From assembly GCF_002113025.1 (NCBI RefSeq), contig NZ_NEJH01000003.1, positions 496,001-560,000 of the forward strand: DNA of 64,000 bases, in the 5' to 3' direction. The notes under the pieces were generated by a model, which saw only the letters and a program-made list of their open reading frames with translations, made no database searches and was not told the DNA's origin. The position numbers were made by a program, and so were the translations under genes. The first letter of the stretch is position 1, and each line of letters starts with the position of its first letter. Of the stretch, positions 23,570-32,306 are shown in pieces. Origin of the DNA: Pseudomonas sp. B28(2017). Its GTDB lineage: Bacteria; Pseudomonadota; Gammaproteobacteria; Pseudomonadales; Pseudomonadaceae.

Positions 23570-24565
23570 TTACCGATGGTGAGTGTCGCCAGCCGGTCGC
23601 TGAAAATGGCGAACCTGGATCTGGAAACCATTGCGTAAGCCTACGTAGAGACTTTCCCCGGGAGCGAGTCCCGCAGCGGTGGCCCAACGGGCCAAATCGT
23701 CCTGTTCAAACCCCAGCCAGAGATCACCGCAGGCCTCCCTGGCCCAACTCTGGTTGTGGCTACATAACTCTGTCACTAACAGGCTACCGCCTGGTTGCAG
23801 CAAGTGGGCCATGTGCTTGAGCGCATCGGCCGGCGCGGCAAAATGGTGCAGCACCATGTTCAGTACCACGCAATCGGCCTTGAGGCTGACGCCGTTCAAT
23901 GCATCGGCCAGTTGCAGGCTAACGTTAGTCAGCTTGTCGCGTTCGCAGACCTGGCGCGCCAGTTCGAGCATCGCGGTGCTGTTATCCAGCGCCGTGACTT
24001 GCGAGAAGCGGCGCGCCAGTTCCGGTAGGAATGCACCATCACCGGGGCCGACTTCAATGGCCGTGGCGTCTTTGTCGAAGCTCAACTTGTCGAGCAGGGC
24101 CACCACGCTTTCGCGGTATTGCGGCAGGCCGGCGATCAAGTCTTGCTGGGCGCGAAATTTCTCCGCTACCCGTGAGAAAAAGTCCTGGCTGGCGGCCGCG
24201 CGTTGCCCATGGACCTGGGCGATGCGCGACTGTACGTCGGTCGGCAGCGTCAGGTTGTCCACTTCTTCGAGCAGGGCTGCGTGCAATTTGCCGCCAAGCA
24301 GTTCGGTGTGGGGCAGGGCGCGACGGTAGAAAATCGCGTTGCCTTCGCGGCGCGTTGCCACCAGGCCGGCCTGGGCCAGTACCTTGAGGTGGTGGCTCAT
24401 GCCTGACTGGCCGATGCCGAAGATCTGCGCCAGCTCCAGCACGCCGAACGAGTCGTTGGCCAGTGCGCGCAAAACATTCAACCGCAGGGGATCGCCGCCA
24501 GCCTTGCACAAGGCCGCCAGCTCATCGCAATCGTCATGTTGAATGGAGGGCACGCGTAAATTCAT
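23570..24565 (-). CDS. ArsR-family regulator fused to a SAM-dependent methyltransferase domain (SahR-like)
   Basis: A 331-residue two-domain protein. Residues about 10-95 are an ArsR winged helix (LAQIFGIGQSGMSHHLKVLAQAGLVATRREGNAIFYR). No clustered cysteines typical of metal sensors are present. Residues about 135-320 form a class-I methyltransferase-like domain (AIEVGPGDGAFLPEL, LDNSTAMLELARQ, VVLNMVLHHFAAP). Placement upstream of metK and the architecture fit SahR, a described regulator of SAM/SAH recycling that senses SAH; the methyltransferase fold is then probably the ligand pocket. Its predicted promoter and operator lie just upstream. The ATG lacks a Shine-Dalgarno and falls only a few nt after the predicted transcription start, so translation may be leaderless. 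Confidence 0.85.
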   Translation of the reverse strand: MNLRVPSIQHDDCDELAALCKAGGDPLRLNVLRALANDSFGVLELAQIFGIGQSGMSHHLKVLAQAGLVATRREGNAIFYRRALPHTELLGGKLHAALLEEVDNLTLPTDVQSRIAQVHGQRAAASQDFFSRVAEKFRAQQDLIAGLPQYRESVVALLDKLSFDKDATAIEVGPGDGAFLPELARRFSQVTALDNSTAMLELARQVCERDKLTNVSLQLADALNGVSLKADCVVLNMVLHHFAAPADALKHMAHLLQPGGSLLVTELCSHNQSWAREACGDLWLGFEQDDLARWATAAGLAPGESLYVGLRNGFQIQVRHFQRPAGDTHHR

Positions 24566-24574
24566 AAGGCCGGC

Positions 24575-24603
24575 AGTCTAGTCACGGGTCGAAGGCATCG
24601 CAA
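24575..24603 (-). promoter_or_regulatory. Predicted promoter of the sahR-like-metK operon
   Basis: On the minus strand TTGCGA, a 17-nt spacer and TAGACT give a start near 24568, only about 3 nt from the ATG. The -35 directly abuts the 30-bp palindrome. Confidence 0.5.
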
Positions 24604-24633
24604 GAGCAATATCAAAAAGTTTTGATATTGCTC
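24604..24633. promoter_or_regulatory. Perfect 14+14 bp palindromic operator (SahR-like site)
   Basis: GAGCAATATCAAAA and its exact reverse complement TTTTGATATTGCTC flank AG. The position is next to the -35 of an operon that begins with an ArsR-type regulator, so autoregulation is likely. The divergent tkt start is 193 bp away and could be co-regulated. I see no second copy of this dyad in the window. Confidence 0.8.
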
Positions 24634-24826
24634 GATGGATGGCACTTCCTGACGTTAGGTTCAGTCAACAAAGCCGGAGCAGAAAGGTTTCATCACGTTA
24701 ATACGTCGTTATCCATTGGAAAAACGTCTCCAGATGACTATCTGTCATTGCCCCGAAGCGGCCCGGTGAGGGAAAATGCTCGCCTTTTTTCCGTTTCGTT
24801 TTATTCAAGCCCCCAGGAGAACAGCG

Positions 24827-26824
24827 ATGCCTAGCCGTCGTGAGCGTGCCAACGCCATTCGTGCCCTCAGCATGGATGCCGTGCAAAAAGCCAACAGCGG
24901 CCATCCCGGTGCCCCAATGGGTATGGCGGATATCGCCGAGGTGCTTTGGCGCGACTACCTCAAGCACAACCCGAGCAATCCATCGTTCGCCGACCGTGAC
25001 CGCTTCGTGCTGTCCAACGGCCATGGCTCGATGCTGATCTACTCGCTGCTGCACCTGACCGGCTACGACCTGTCGATCGACGACCTGAAGCAATTCCGCC
25101 AACTGCACAGCCGCACCCCGGGCCACCCGGAACTCGGCTATACCCCGGGCGTAGAAACCACCACCGGTCCACTGGGCCAAGGCCTGGCCAACGCCGTGGG
25201 TTTTGCCCTGGCTGAAAAAGTCATGGCGGCGCAGTTCAATCGTCCAGGCCACAACATCGTCGACCACCACACCTATGTGTTCCTGGGTGATGGCTGCATG
25301 ATGGAAGGCATTTCCCACGAAGTCGCTTCCCTGGCCGGCACCTTGGGCCTGGGCAAGCTGATCGCCTTCTACGATGACAACGGCATCTCCATCGACGGCG
25401 AAGTCGAAGGCTGGTTCACCGACGATACGCCGAAGCGTTTTGAGTCCTACAACTGGCAAGTGATCCGCAATGTCGACGGTCACGATCCGGAAGAGATCAA
25501 GACTGCGATCGATACTGCCCGCAAGAGCGCGCAGCCAACCCTGATCTGCTGCAAGACCACCATCGGCTTCGGTTCGCCGAACAAGCAAGGCAAGGAAGAT
25601 TGCCACGGCGCCCCGCTGGGTGATGCGGAAATCGCCCTGACCCGTGCGGCGCTGAAATGGAATCACGGCCCGTTCGAAGTTCCGGCCGATATCTACGCCG
25701 AGTGGGATGCCAAGGAAGCCGGTCGCGCTGTGGAAGCCGAGTGGGACCAGCGTTTCGCTGCCTACTCCGCTGCCTTCCCGGCCGAAGCCAACGAACTGAT
25801 TCGTCGTCTAAGCGGCGAGCTGCCGGCCGACTTCGCCGAGAAGGCCGATGCCTACATCGCCGAAGTCGCTGCCAAGGGCGAAACCATCGCCAGCCGTAAA
25901 GCCAGCCAGAACGCCCTGAACGCGTTCGGCCCGCTGCTGCCTGAATTCCTCGGCGGTTCGGCTGACCTGGCCGGTTCCAACCTGACCCTGTGGAAAGGTT
26001 GCAAAGGCGTCACTGCCGAAGACGCCAGCGGCAATTACATGTACTACGGCGTGCGCGAGTTCGGCATGACCGCGATCATGAACGGCGTTGCCCTGCACGG
26101 CGGCCTGGTGCCTTACGGCGCGACCTTCCTGATGTTCATGGAATACGCCCGCAACGCGGTGCGCATGTCGGCCCTGATGAAGCAGCGCGTTATCCACGTC
26201 TACACCCACGACTCCATCGGTCTGGGCGAAGACGGCCCGACTCACCAGCCAATCGAGCAACTGGCCAGCCTGCGCTGCACGCCGAACCTCGATACCTGGC
26301 GTCCGGCCGACGCCGTTGAGTCGGCGGTGTGCTGGAAGTACGCACTGGAGCGCAAGGACGGTCCTTCGGCCCTGATCTTCTCGCGTCAGAACCTGCAGCA
26401 CCAAACCCGCAATGCGATTCAGATCGAAGAGATCTCGCGTGGCGGTTACGTGTTGAAGGACTGCGCAGGCGAACCTGAGCTGATCCTGATTGCCACGGGT
26501 TCCGAAGTGGGTCTGGCGGTTCAGGCTTACGACAAGCTGACCGAGCAAGGCCGCAAGGTGCGCGTGGTTTCCATGCCTTGCACCAGCGTGTTCGACGCCC
26601 AGGACGCCGGCTACAAGCAATCGGTCCTGCCGTTGCAGGTCAGCGCCCGTATCGCCATCGAGGCTTCCCATGCCGACTACTGGTACAAATACGTCGGCCT
26701 GGAAGGTCGCGTGATCGGCATGACCACCTATGGCGAGTCGGCGCCTGCGTCGGCCTTGTTCGAAGAGTTCGGTTTCACCCTGGAAAACATCCTGGGTCAG
26801 GCTGAAGAGCTGCTGGAAGACTAA
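24827..26824 (+). CDS. tkt: Transketolase
   Basis: A 665-residue thiamine-diphosphate enzyme of the pentose phosphate pathway, transferring C2 units between sugar phosphates. Visible are the N-terminal [43 protein letters not shown], the ThDP motif [12 protein letters not shown] ... [10 protein letters not shown], and the pyrimidine domain with FGVREFGM-like [16 protein letters not shown] and [20 protein letters not shown]. The ATG at 24827 follows CCAGGAGAA; the upstream in-frame extension is not conserved. It begins the tkt-epd-pgk-fba central-carbon cluster and is divergent from the SahR-like gene. Confidence 0.96.
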   Translation: MPSRRERANAIRALSMDAVQKANSGHPGAPMGMADIAEVLWRDYLKHNPSNPSFADRDRFVLSNGHGSMLIYSLLHLTGYDLSIDDLKQFRQLHSRTPGHPELGYTPGVETTTGPLGQGLANAVGFALAEKVMAAQFNRPGHNIVDHHTYVFLGDGCMMEGISHEVASLAGTLGLGKLIAFYDDNGISIDGEVEGWFTDDTPKRFESYNWQVIRNVDGHDPEEIKTAIDTARKSAQPTLICCKTTIGFGSPNKQGKEDCHGAPLGDAEIALTRAALKWNHGPFEVPADIYAEWDAKEAGRAVEAEWDQRFAAYSAAFPAEANELIRRLSGELPADFAEKADAYIAEVAAKGETIASRKASQNALNAFGPLLPEFLGGSADLAGSNLTLWKGCKGVTAEDASGNYMYYGVREFGMTAIMNGVALHGGLVPYGATFLMFMEYARNAVRMSALMKQRVIHVYTHDSIGLGEDGPTHQPIEQLASLRCTPNLDTWRPADAVESAVCWKYALERKDGPSALIFSRQNLQHQTRNAIQIEEISRGGYVLKDCAGEPELILIATGSEVGLAVQAYDKLTEQGRKVRVVSMPCTSVFDAQDAGYKQSVLPLQVSARIAIEASHADYWYKYVGLEGRVIGMTTYGESAPASALFEEFGFTLENILGQAEELLED

Positions 26825-26830
26825 GCACGA

Positions 26831-26856
26831 CGCGGTGGTTTCATGACCACCGCGGT
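26831..26856 (+). terminator. GC-rich hairpin after tkt (weak terminator)
   Basis: CGCGGTGGT / ACCACCGCG has a 6-nt loop but only a short pyrimidine tract (TCCCCTT) after it. It may attenuate rather than end transcription into epd. Confidence 0.4.
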
Positions 26857-26858
26857 CC

Positions 26859-26892
26859 CCTTGTAGGAGCGAGCCAGCTCGCTCCTACAAGG
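26859..26892. repeat. Perfect 34-bp palindrome of the GTAGGAGCGAGC repeat
   Basis: CCTTGTAGGAGCGAGC-CA-GCTCGCTCCTACAAGG has two perfect 16-nt arms. It is a collapsed single-hairpin form of the composite element, located between tkt and epd. Confidence 0.85.
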
Positions 26893-26941
26893 CTGCGTTG
26901 CACACAAGAATTTCGTCTGGCTGCGTATTATCGAGAACCCC

Positions 26942-28000
26942 ATGCCTCAACCGCGTCCCTACAAAGTTGCACTCAACGGCTACGGCCGGATTGGTCGTTG
27001 CGTCTTGCGTGCGTTGTTCGAGCGAGGCGACAAGGCCGGGTTCGAGATTGTCGCGATCAACGATCTTGCTGACATGGCCAGTATCGAATACCTGACACGC
27101 TTTGACTCCACCCATGGCCGGTTCCCCGGTGAAGTGAAGGTTGACGGCGATTGTCTGCATATCAATGGCGACTGTGTGAAAGTCCTGCGCAGTGCCACCC
27201 CCGAAGGCATCGATTGGGCGTCCCTGGGCATCGATCTGGTGCTTGAGTGCTCCGGCGCTTATCACACTCGCGAAGACGGCCAGCGTTTCCTCGACGCCGG
27301 CGCCCCGCGTGTTTTGTTTTCCCAGCCGATGGCCAGCGAGACCGATGTCGACGCCACCATCGTCTATGGCGTGAACCAGGATTGCCTGACCGGCGACGAG
27401 TTGCTGGTGTCCAACGCGTCCTGCACCACCAACTGCGGCGTGCCGCTGTTGCGCCTGCTGAATCAGGCCATTGGCCTGGATTACGTGTCGATCACCACCA
27501 TTCACTCGGCCATGAACGATCAGCCGGTCATCGATGCCTACCACCATGAAGACCTGCGCCGCACCCGTTCGGCGTTCCAGTCGGTGATTCCGGTGTCCAC
27601 CGGTCTGGCGCGTGGCATTGAACGCCTGTTGCCGGAACTTGCCGGACGAATTCAGGCCAAAGCCGTACGGGTGCCGACGGTCAACGTGTCCTGCCTCGAT
27701 ATTACGATGCAGACCGCCACCGCGACCGACGCCACAGAGGTCAACCGGATACTGCGCGAGGCCGCCACCAGCGGCCCGCTCAAAGGCCTGCTGGCCTACA
27801 CCGAGCTACCCCACGCAAGCTGTGATTTCAATCATGACCCACATTCGGCGATCGTCGATGCCAGTCAGACTCGTGTTTCCGGCCCACGGCTGGTGAACAT
27901 CCTGGCCTGGTTCGACAACGAATGGGGTTTTGCCAACCGAATGCTGGACGTTGCGGAACACTATCTGCAAATAGCTTCATCCAAAAAAACTGCTCTCTAA
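26942..28000 (+). CDS. epd: D-erythrose-4-phosphate dehydrogenase (Epd)
   Basis: A 352-residue GAPDH-family enzyme. It has the NAD motif NGYGRIGRCVLRAL (residues about 12-25), the catalytic cysteine in SNASCTTNCGVPLL (about residue 160) and WFDNEWGFANRM near the C terminus. The position between tkt and pgk and the A/L-rich LTRFDSTHGRF segment favour Epd, which oxidises erythrose 4-phosphate to 4-phosphoerythronate for pyridoxal phosphate synthesis, over glycolytic Gap. Some overlap with GAPDH activity cannot be excluded from sequence. pgk follows after 24 nt. Confidence 0.9.
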   Translation: MPQPRPYKVALNGYGRIGRCVLRALFERGDKAGFEIVAINDLADMASIEYLTRFDSTHGRFPGEVKVDGDCLHINGDCVKVLRSATPEGIDWASLGIDLVLECSGAYHTREDGQRFLDAGAPRVLFSQPMASETDVDATIVYGVNQDCLTGDELLVSNASCTTNCGVPLLRLLNQAIGLDYVSITTIHSAMNDQPVIDAYHHEDLRRTRSAFQSVIPVSTGLARGIERLLPELAGRIQAKAVRVPTVNVSCLDITMQTATATDATEVNRILREAATSGPLKGLLAYTELPHASCDFNHDPHSAIVDASQTRVSGPRLVNILAWFDNEWGFANRMLDVAEHYLQIASSKKTAL

Positions 28001-28024
28001 ACAGCTACCCAGGAAATGCGACCC

Positions 28025-29188
28025 ATGACCGTGTTGAAGATGTCCGACCTCGATCTGCAAGGTAAGCGCGTATTGATCCGCGAAGACCTCAACGTCCCAG
28101 TCAAGGACGGTGTTGTCACCAGCGATGCGCGTATCCTGGCCTCGCTGCCGACCATCAAGCTGGCCCTGGAAAAAGGCGCGGCCGTGATGGTCTGCTCGCA
28201 CCTTGGCCGTCCGACCGAAGGCGAGTTCTCGGCTGAGAACAGCCTCAAGCCAGTCGCCGACTACCTGAGCCGCGCCCTGGGCCGTGAAGTGCCACTGGTG
28301 GCTGACTACCTGGGCGGCGTTGACGTCAAGGCCGGCGATATCGTGCTGTTCGAAAACGTGCGGTTCAACAAAGGCGAGAAAAAGAACGCTGACGAACTGG
28401 CCCGGCAGTACGCTGCCCTGTGCGACGTGTTCGTGATGGACGCCTTCGGCACCGCGCACCGTGCCGAGGGTTCGACCCACGGCGTGGCCAGGTTTGCCAA
28501 AGTCGCTGCTGCCGGCCCGCTGCTGGCTGCTGAACTGGATGCACTGGGCAAGGCCCTGGGCGCTCCGGCCAAGCCAATGGCTGCCATTGTTGCCGGCTCC
28601 AAGGTGTCGACCAAACTCGACGTACTGAACAGCCTGAGCCAGATCTGCGACCAGTTGATCGTCGGCGGCGGCATTGCCAACACTTTCCTGGCCGCTGCCG
28701 GTCACCCGGTTGGCAAGTCGCTGTACGAGCCGGACCTGCTCGACACGGCTCGCGCCATCGCCGCCAAAGTCAGCGTACCGCTGCCAGTGGACGTGGTGGT
28801 TGCCAAGGAATTCGCTGAAAGCGCCGCTGCAACCGTGAAGCTGATCGCTGACGTCGCTGCCGACGACATGATCCTCGATATCGGCCCGCAGACTGCCGCG
28901 AATTTCGCCGAGCTGCTGAAATCGTCGAAAACCATCCTGTGGAACGGCCCGGTTGGCGTATTCGAATTCGACCAGTTCGGTAACGGCACCAAAGTGCTGG
29001 CCCAGGCCATCGCAGACAGTGCTGCGTTCTCCATTGCCGGCGGTGGCGACACCCTGGCTGCCATCGACAAGTATGGCGTGGCCGAGCAGATTTCCTACAT
29101 TTCCACCGGTGGCGGCGCATTCCTCGAGTTCGTCGAAGGCAAGGTTCTGCCAGCCGTTGAAGTCCTGGAAAGCCGGGCCAAGGCCTGA
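28025..29188 (+). CDS. pgk: Phosphoglycerate kinase
   Basis: A 387-residue kinase transferring phosphate from 1,3-bisphosphoglycerate to ADP. It has [12 protein letters not shown] at residues about 18-29 with the substrate Asp, [27 protein letters not shown], and the nucleotide-loop [13 protein letters not shown] near 340. The ATG at 28025 gives nine bases between AGGAA and start; the upstream ATG at 28016 is too close to that site. It is second in the epd-pgk operon. Confidence 0.97.
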   Translation: MTVLKMSDLDLQGKRVLIREDLNVPVKDGVVTSDARILASLPTIKLALEKGAAVMVCSHLGRPTEGEFSAENSLKPVADYLSRALGREVPLVADYLGGVDVKAGDIVLFENVRFNKGEKKNADELARQYAALCDVFVMDAFGTAHRAEGSTHGVARFAKVAAAGPLLAAELDALGKALGAPAKPMAAIVAGSKVSTKLDVLNSLSQICDQLIVGGGIANTFLAAAGHPVGKSLYEPDLLDTARAIAAKVSVPLPVDVVVAKEFAESAAATVKLIADVAADDMILDIGPQTAANFAELLKSSKTILWNGPVGVFEFDQFGNGTKVLAQAIADSAAFSIAGGGDTLAAIDKYGVAEQISYISTGGGAFLEFVEGKVLPAVEVLESRAKA

Positions 29189-29223
29189 GGGTCGCCCGTT
29201 TGACCAGGCAAGGGAGTGTTGAC

Positions 29224-29445
29224 ATGGTCAAGATGTTAGCGCTGTTGATCGTCGCGGGTTCACTGGCGGCTTGCGGGAGCAGCCCGAAAGCCACGCCGGA
29301 GCCCGAGGCGCCGGCGTCACGCAACGGCTGTTATCAGGCGGACTGGCAGGCGGAAACCAACCCGGTGCTCAACAAGCGCTCCGGGCCCGAGGGTCTGGAC
29401 AAATACGAGACCCAGGAACCCGCCAAGGAACATGGCTGCCCTTGA
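29224..29445 (+). CDS. Small lipoprotein of unknown function
   Basis: A 73-residue predicted lipoprotein. Residues 1-17 form a signal with lipobox SLAAC. The mature part begins GSSPKATPEPEAPASRNG and continues with CYQADWQAETNPVLNKR and a terminal GCP. Two further cysteines (in GCYQ and HGCP) could form a disulfide. ATG 29224 gives an immediate signal peptide, with AAGGGAG upstream. It lies 35 nt after pgk and 56 nt before an MliC-like lipoprotein, so a pgk-linked transcript is plausible. No function is recognised. Confidence 0.75.
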   Translation: MVKMLALLIVAGSLAACGSSPKATPEPEAPASRNGCYQADWQAETNPVLNKRSGPEGLDKYETQEPAKEHGCP

Positions 29446-29501
29446 CGGGTCTGACTCTTTACTCAGGGCTGGCGGCGTGCGCTGTCAGCCGAGGGACACG
29501 G

Positions 29502-29831
29502 ATGAAAGGTTTTATCGCCGTTACGGCGCTGGCGCTGTTGGCTGGTTGTGCTCAGTTGAACCTGTTCCAGTCGTCCGCACCTGTGGATAACTGGACCACC
29601 TGGACCTGCGACAGCCAGGCCAAAGTGGTTTGGCGTTACACCGACGACAGCCTTAGGGAAGTCGACGTGCGCCTGGGCGGTGCCGATCAGGTCTACCGTT
29701 TGAAGCAGGAGCCGGGTGCATCGGGTTCGCTGTACAGCAATGACATGCTGGCGTTTCACATAAAAGGTGAGGAAGGCCTGGTTTACTGGGTCGCCACCAA
29801 TGATTTGATTGGCCGTGGTTGTCACCTGTAG
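29502..29831 (+). CDS. MliC/PliC-like lysozyme-inhibitor lipoprotein
   Basis: A 109-residue lipoprotein with lipobox ALLAGC (Cys about 16). The mature domain matches the MliC fold: TWTCDSQAKVVWRYTDD (the conserved Cys followed by V-W-R/Y strands), RLGGADQVYRLKQEPGASGSLYSNDMLAFHIKGEEGLVYW and a final GRGCHL with the second cysteine. MliC proteins inhibit host or predator C-type lysozyme at the outer membrane or periplasm. The match is by pattern; inhibition is not proven. Its TAG stop is formed by the first bases of a GTAGGAGCGAGC repeat element. Confidence 0.75.
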   Translation: MKGFIAVTALALLAGCAQLNLFQSSAPVDNWTTWTCDSQAKVVWRYTDDSLREVDVRLGGADQVYRLKQEPGASGSLYSNDMLAFHIKGEEGLVYWVATNDLIGRGCHL

Positions 29832-29926
29832 GAGCGAGCATGCTCGCGATGGTCGTTAACGATAACGCGGGATTTCTGGATCAACGCGTTGCCCTTGAGT
29901 TCATCGCGAGCAAGCCCGCTCCTGCA
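29828..29926. repeat. Composite palindromic element, about 100 bp, overlapping an MliC stop codon
   Basis: The left end GTAGGAGCGAGCATGCTCGCG is followed by the ATGGTCGTTAACGATAACGC block. The right end is TCGCGAGCAAGCCCGCTCCTGC, a hybrid with the GGGCTTGC variant. The left terminus supplies the TAG of the MliC-like gene. Confidence 0.8.
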
Positions 29927-30066
29927 GGGGGCCGACGTTTTCAGAACTGATGCAACACCAAATTCGCAGCCCGGGCTTAACCCCCGATCTGCAATAACTT
30001 GAATAGCCGCCGCCGCTACGGCAGGCTGGCACGATTAACGACCCTCAACCGGGAGAGATACACACA

Positions 30067-31131
30067 ATGGCACTTATCAGCATGCGCCAGATGCTGGACC
30101 ACGCAGCCGAGTTCGGCTACGGCGTTCCAGCCTTCAACGTCAACAACCTTGAGCAGATGCGCGCCATCATGGAAGCCGCTGACAAGACTGACTCCCCGGT
30201 GATCGTCCAGGCTTCGGCCGGTGCTCGCAAATACGCCGGTGCACCGTTCCTGCGTCACCTGATCCTGGCAGCCATAGAAGAGTTCCCGCACATCCCGGTG
30301 TGCATGCACCAGGACCACGGCACCAGCCCTGACGTCTGCCAGCGCTCCATTCAACTGGGCTTCAGCTCGGTGATGATGGACGGCTCCCTGGGTGAAGACG
30401 GCAAGACCCCGACCGACTACGACTACAACGTCCGTGTGACCCAGCAGACCGTGGCCATGGCCCACGCCTGTGGCGTTTCGGTAGAAGGCGAGCTGGGCTG
30501 CCTGGGTTCGCTGGAAACCGGTATGGCCGGTGAAGAAGACGGCATCGGCGCCGAAGGCGTTCTGGATCACAGCCAGATGCTGACCGACCCGGAAGAAGCC
30601 GCTGACTTCGTAAAACGCACTCAGGTTGATGCCCTGGCCATCGCCATCGGTACCAGCCACGGCGCCTACAAGTTCACCAAGCCGCCTACCGGTGACGTGC
30701 TGGCCATCGACCGCATCAAGGAAATCCACAAGCGCATTCCGAACACTCACCTGGTGATGCACGGTTCGTCTTCGGTTCCGCAAGAGTGGCTGGCGATCAT
30801 CAACCAGTACGGCGGCGACATCAAGGAAACCTACGGCGTACCGGTTGAAGAAATCGTCGAAGGCATCAAGCACGGCGTACGCAAGGTCAACATCGACACC
30901 GACCTGCGCCTGGCATCCACTGGCGCCATGCGTCGCCTGATGGCCACCAATCCGAGCGAATTCGACCCGCGTAAATTCTTCGGCGCCACCGTGACCGCCA
31001 TGCGCGACGTGTGCATCGCTCGCTACGAAGCCTTCGGTACTGCCGGCAACGCTTCGAAGATCAAGGCGATCTCGCTGGAAGGCATGTATCAGCGTTATCT
31101 GAAGGGTGAGTTGAACGCTAAGGTCAACTAA
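30067..31131 (+). CDS. fba: Class II fructose-bisphosphate aldolase
   Basis: A 354-residue metal-dependent aldolase of the longer (Calvin-cycle) subtype. [14 protein letters not shown] (residues about 78-91) holds the catalytic Asp and zinc His. [10 protein letters not shown] contains the monovalent-cation site region, [12 protein letters not shown] follows, and [17 protein letters not shown] binds substrate and zinc. It catalyses the reversible cleavage of fructose 1,6-bisphosphate, mainly gluconeogenic in Pseudomonas, which uses the Entner-Doudoroff route. It ends the tkt-epd-pgk-fba cluster and is followed by a long perfect terminator. Confidence 0.97.
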   Translation: MALISMRQMLDHAAEFGYGVPAFNVNNLEQMRAIMEAADKTDSPVIVQASAGARKYAGAPFLRHLILAAIEEFPHIPVCMHQDHGTSPDVCQRSIQLGFSSVMMDGSLGEDGKTPTDYDYNVRVTQQTVAMAHACGVSVEGELGCLGSLETGMAGEEDGIGAEGVLDHSQMLTDPEEAADFVKRTQVDALAIAIGTSHGAYKFTKPPTGDVLAIDRIKEIHKRIPNTHLVMHGSSSVPQEWLAIINQYGGDIKETYGVPVEEIVEGIKHGVRKVNIDTDLRLASTGAMRRLMATNPSEFDPRKFFGATVTAMRDVCIARYEAFGTAGNASKIKAISLEGMYQRYLKGELNAKVN

Positions 31132-31148
31132 GCCTTTCGCGTTTGAGA

Positions 31149-31186
31149 CCCACAAAAAACCCGCAGAAATGCGGGTTTTTTGTGGG
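31149..31186. terminator. Bidirectional intrinsic terminator after fba
   Basis: CCCACAAAAAACCCGC and GCGGGTTTTTTGTGGG form a perfect 16-bp stem with an AGAAAT loop. It can serve fba and the convergent alginate lyase gene. Confidence 0.93.
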
Positions 31187-31214
31187 CGGTGATTCATGTT
31201 CAGCGGCGATCATT

Positions 31215-31302
31215 GTGGGAGCGAGCCTGCTCGCGAAAGCGTCAGGCCAGTCAATATCAATGTTGAATGTCACGGCGCATTCGCGAGCAGGCTCGCTCCC
31301 AC
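31215..31302. repeat. REP-like pair between fba and the alginate lyase gene
   Basis: GTGGGAGCGAGCCTGCTCGCGAA and its inverted copy lie about 42 nt apart. Confidence 0.87.
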
Positions 31303-31314
31303 AACGTTCTAACA

Positions 31315-31983
31315 TTACTTGTTGTGATCGATATCCAGCCTGCTGAAGGTCACTTTCCCGCCTTCAGTGGTGTATCCGGTGTTGTCCTGCACATAGACCC
31401 CGGCCTTGAAGTACAGCGGTTTTTCGCGCCAGCTTGTGCTGATTTGCGTATCCCACTGATAGCCGGCCGCGCTGATGCCCAACGCACCGCCGGGGCTGAG
31501 GTGAATGAGATAGTTGAACTCCTGATCGAGTTTCACCCCCGTCGCCACGACGATCACCCGGCCCGCATCGTCATCGGGATGCATCCGGACCTTGGCGACG
31601 ATGTTGCCGGTGGCTGTACTGGTCTTGTATTGGTATTCGACCTTCACCAGCGGTTTCTGGCTTTGAAAGGCATGGATCTGGCCGATGACGATTTTCCCGG
31701 AACTGGGCACCTGGTTAACGGCCAGCGTGGCATGCAACAAATTATCGGCATCCGGGTAATACCAGTTGTGCAACGTGCCGTTGCTGTAGGTTTCACGCAG
31801 TTCGGTGCGCGGATAAATCGCGTTCTCGGTACGGGAGCCGGTCACGGGCGACCAGAAAAACAACGTGCCAGTGTCGGAATGGAAGTATTGATCCTTGAAA
31901 CCATTCACCAACTTAGAGGTTTCGACGGTGTACGGCGGGCTGCCGACGGGGACGCTGAGGTTCCAGGTTGCAAGATCGATCAT
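31315..31983 (-). CDS. Polysaccharide lyase family 7 protein (alginate lyase), no signal peptide
   Basis: A 222-residue jelly-roll PL7 domain. All three family motifs are present: RTELRE at 59-64 (substrate arginine), QIH at 102-104 (catalytic His) and YFKAGVY near 195-201 (catalytic Tyr). It should cleave alginate by beta-elimination; QIH favours activity on polyguluronate or mixed blocks. No signal peptide is seen with the start at 31983, nor in the 19-codon in-frame extension to 32040. The enzyme would therefore act inside the cell or leave by a non-Sec route. It is a lone gene convergent with fba; alginate biosynthesis genes are not in the window. Confidence 0.9.
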   Translation of the reverse strand: MIDLATWNLSVPVGSPPYTVETSKLVNGFKDQYFHSDTGTLFFWSPVTGSRTENAIYPRTELRETYSNGTLHNWYYPDADNLLHATLAVNQVPSSGKIVIGQIHAFQSQKPLVKVEYQYKTSTATGNIVAKVRMHPDDDAGRVIVVATGVKLDQEFNYLIHLSPGGALGISAAGYQWDTQISTSWREKPLYFKAGVYVQDNTGYTTEGGKVTFSRLDIDHNK

Positions 31984-32306
31984 GTTGGTTCTTCCACTTG
32001 ATTCATGCTGCACGGACGTGCCAGAGGCTCTAACCCGCACCTTCGGGGCGGCCTTTATAAGCGTAGCGGGAGATTTTGTTAACGCCCGCCTGACAGGTGG
32101 CTGACGTCAACATCCTGTCGAAGCGACATCTTTCCCGATTTCCATCGGCCTGAACCATCGACCGTTAGTCGGTAAAAAGACACTATGATTAAATGATGGC
32201 TCACTGACACCTTCTGCTTTTGCAGAACCGGGTCTAGAGTGAAAGCACAGTATTTGTCCGGTTTTCACGAGAAGCCGGTCTGACGCCCCGCAATTAGAGA
32301 AGCAGC
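31984..32306. other. Intergenic region between divergent alginate lyase and GGDEF/EAL genes
   Basis: About 320 nt. A GC-rich half (CCGCACCTTCGGGGCGG near 32037) is followed by an AT-rich stretch (GGTAAAAAGACACTATGATTAAATGATG near 32173-32200) that looks like promoter DNA for the signalling gene. I see no repeat element, terminator or further gene. Confidence 0.4.
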
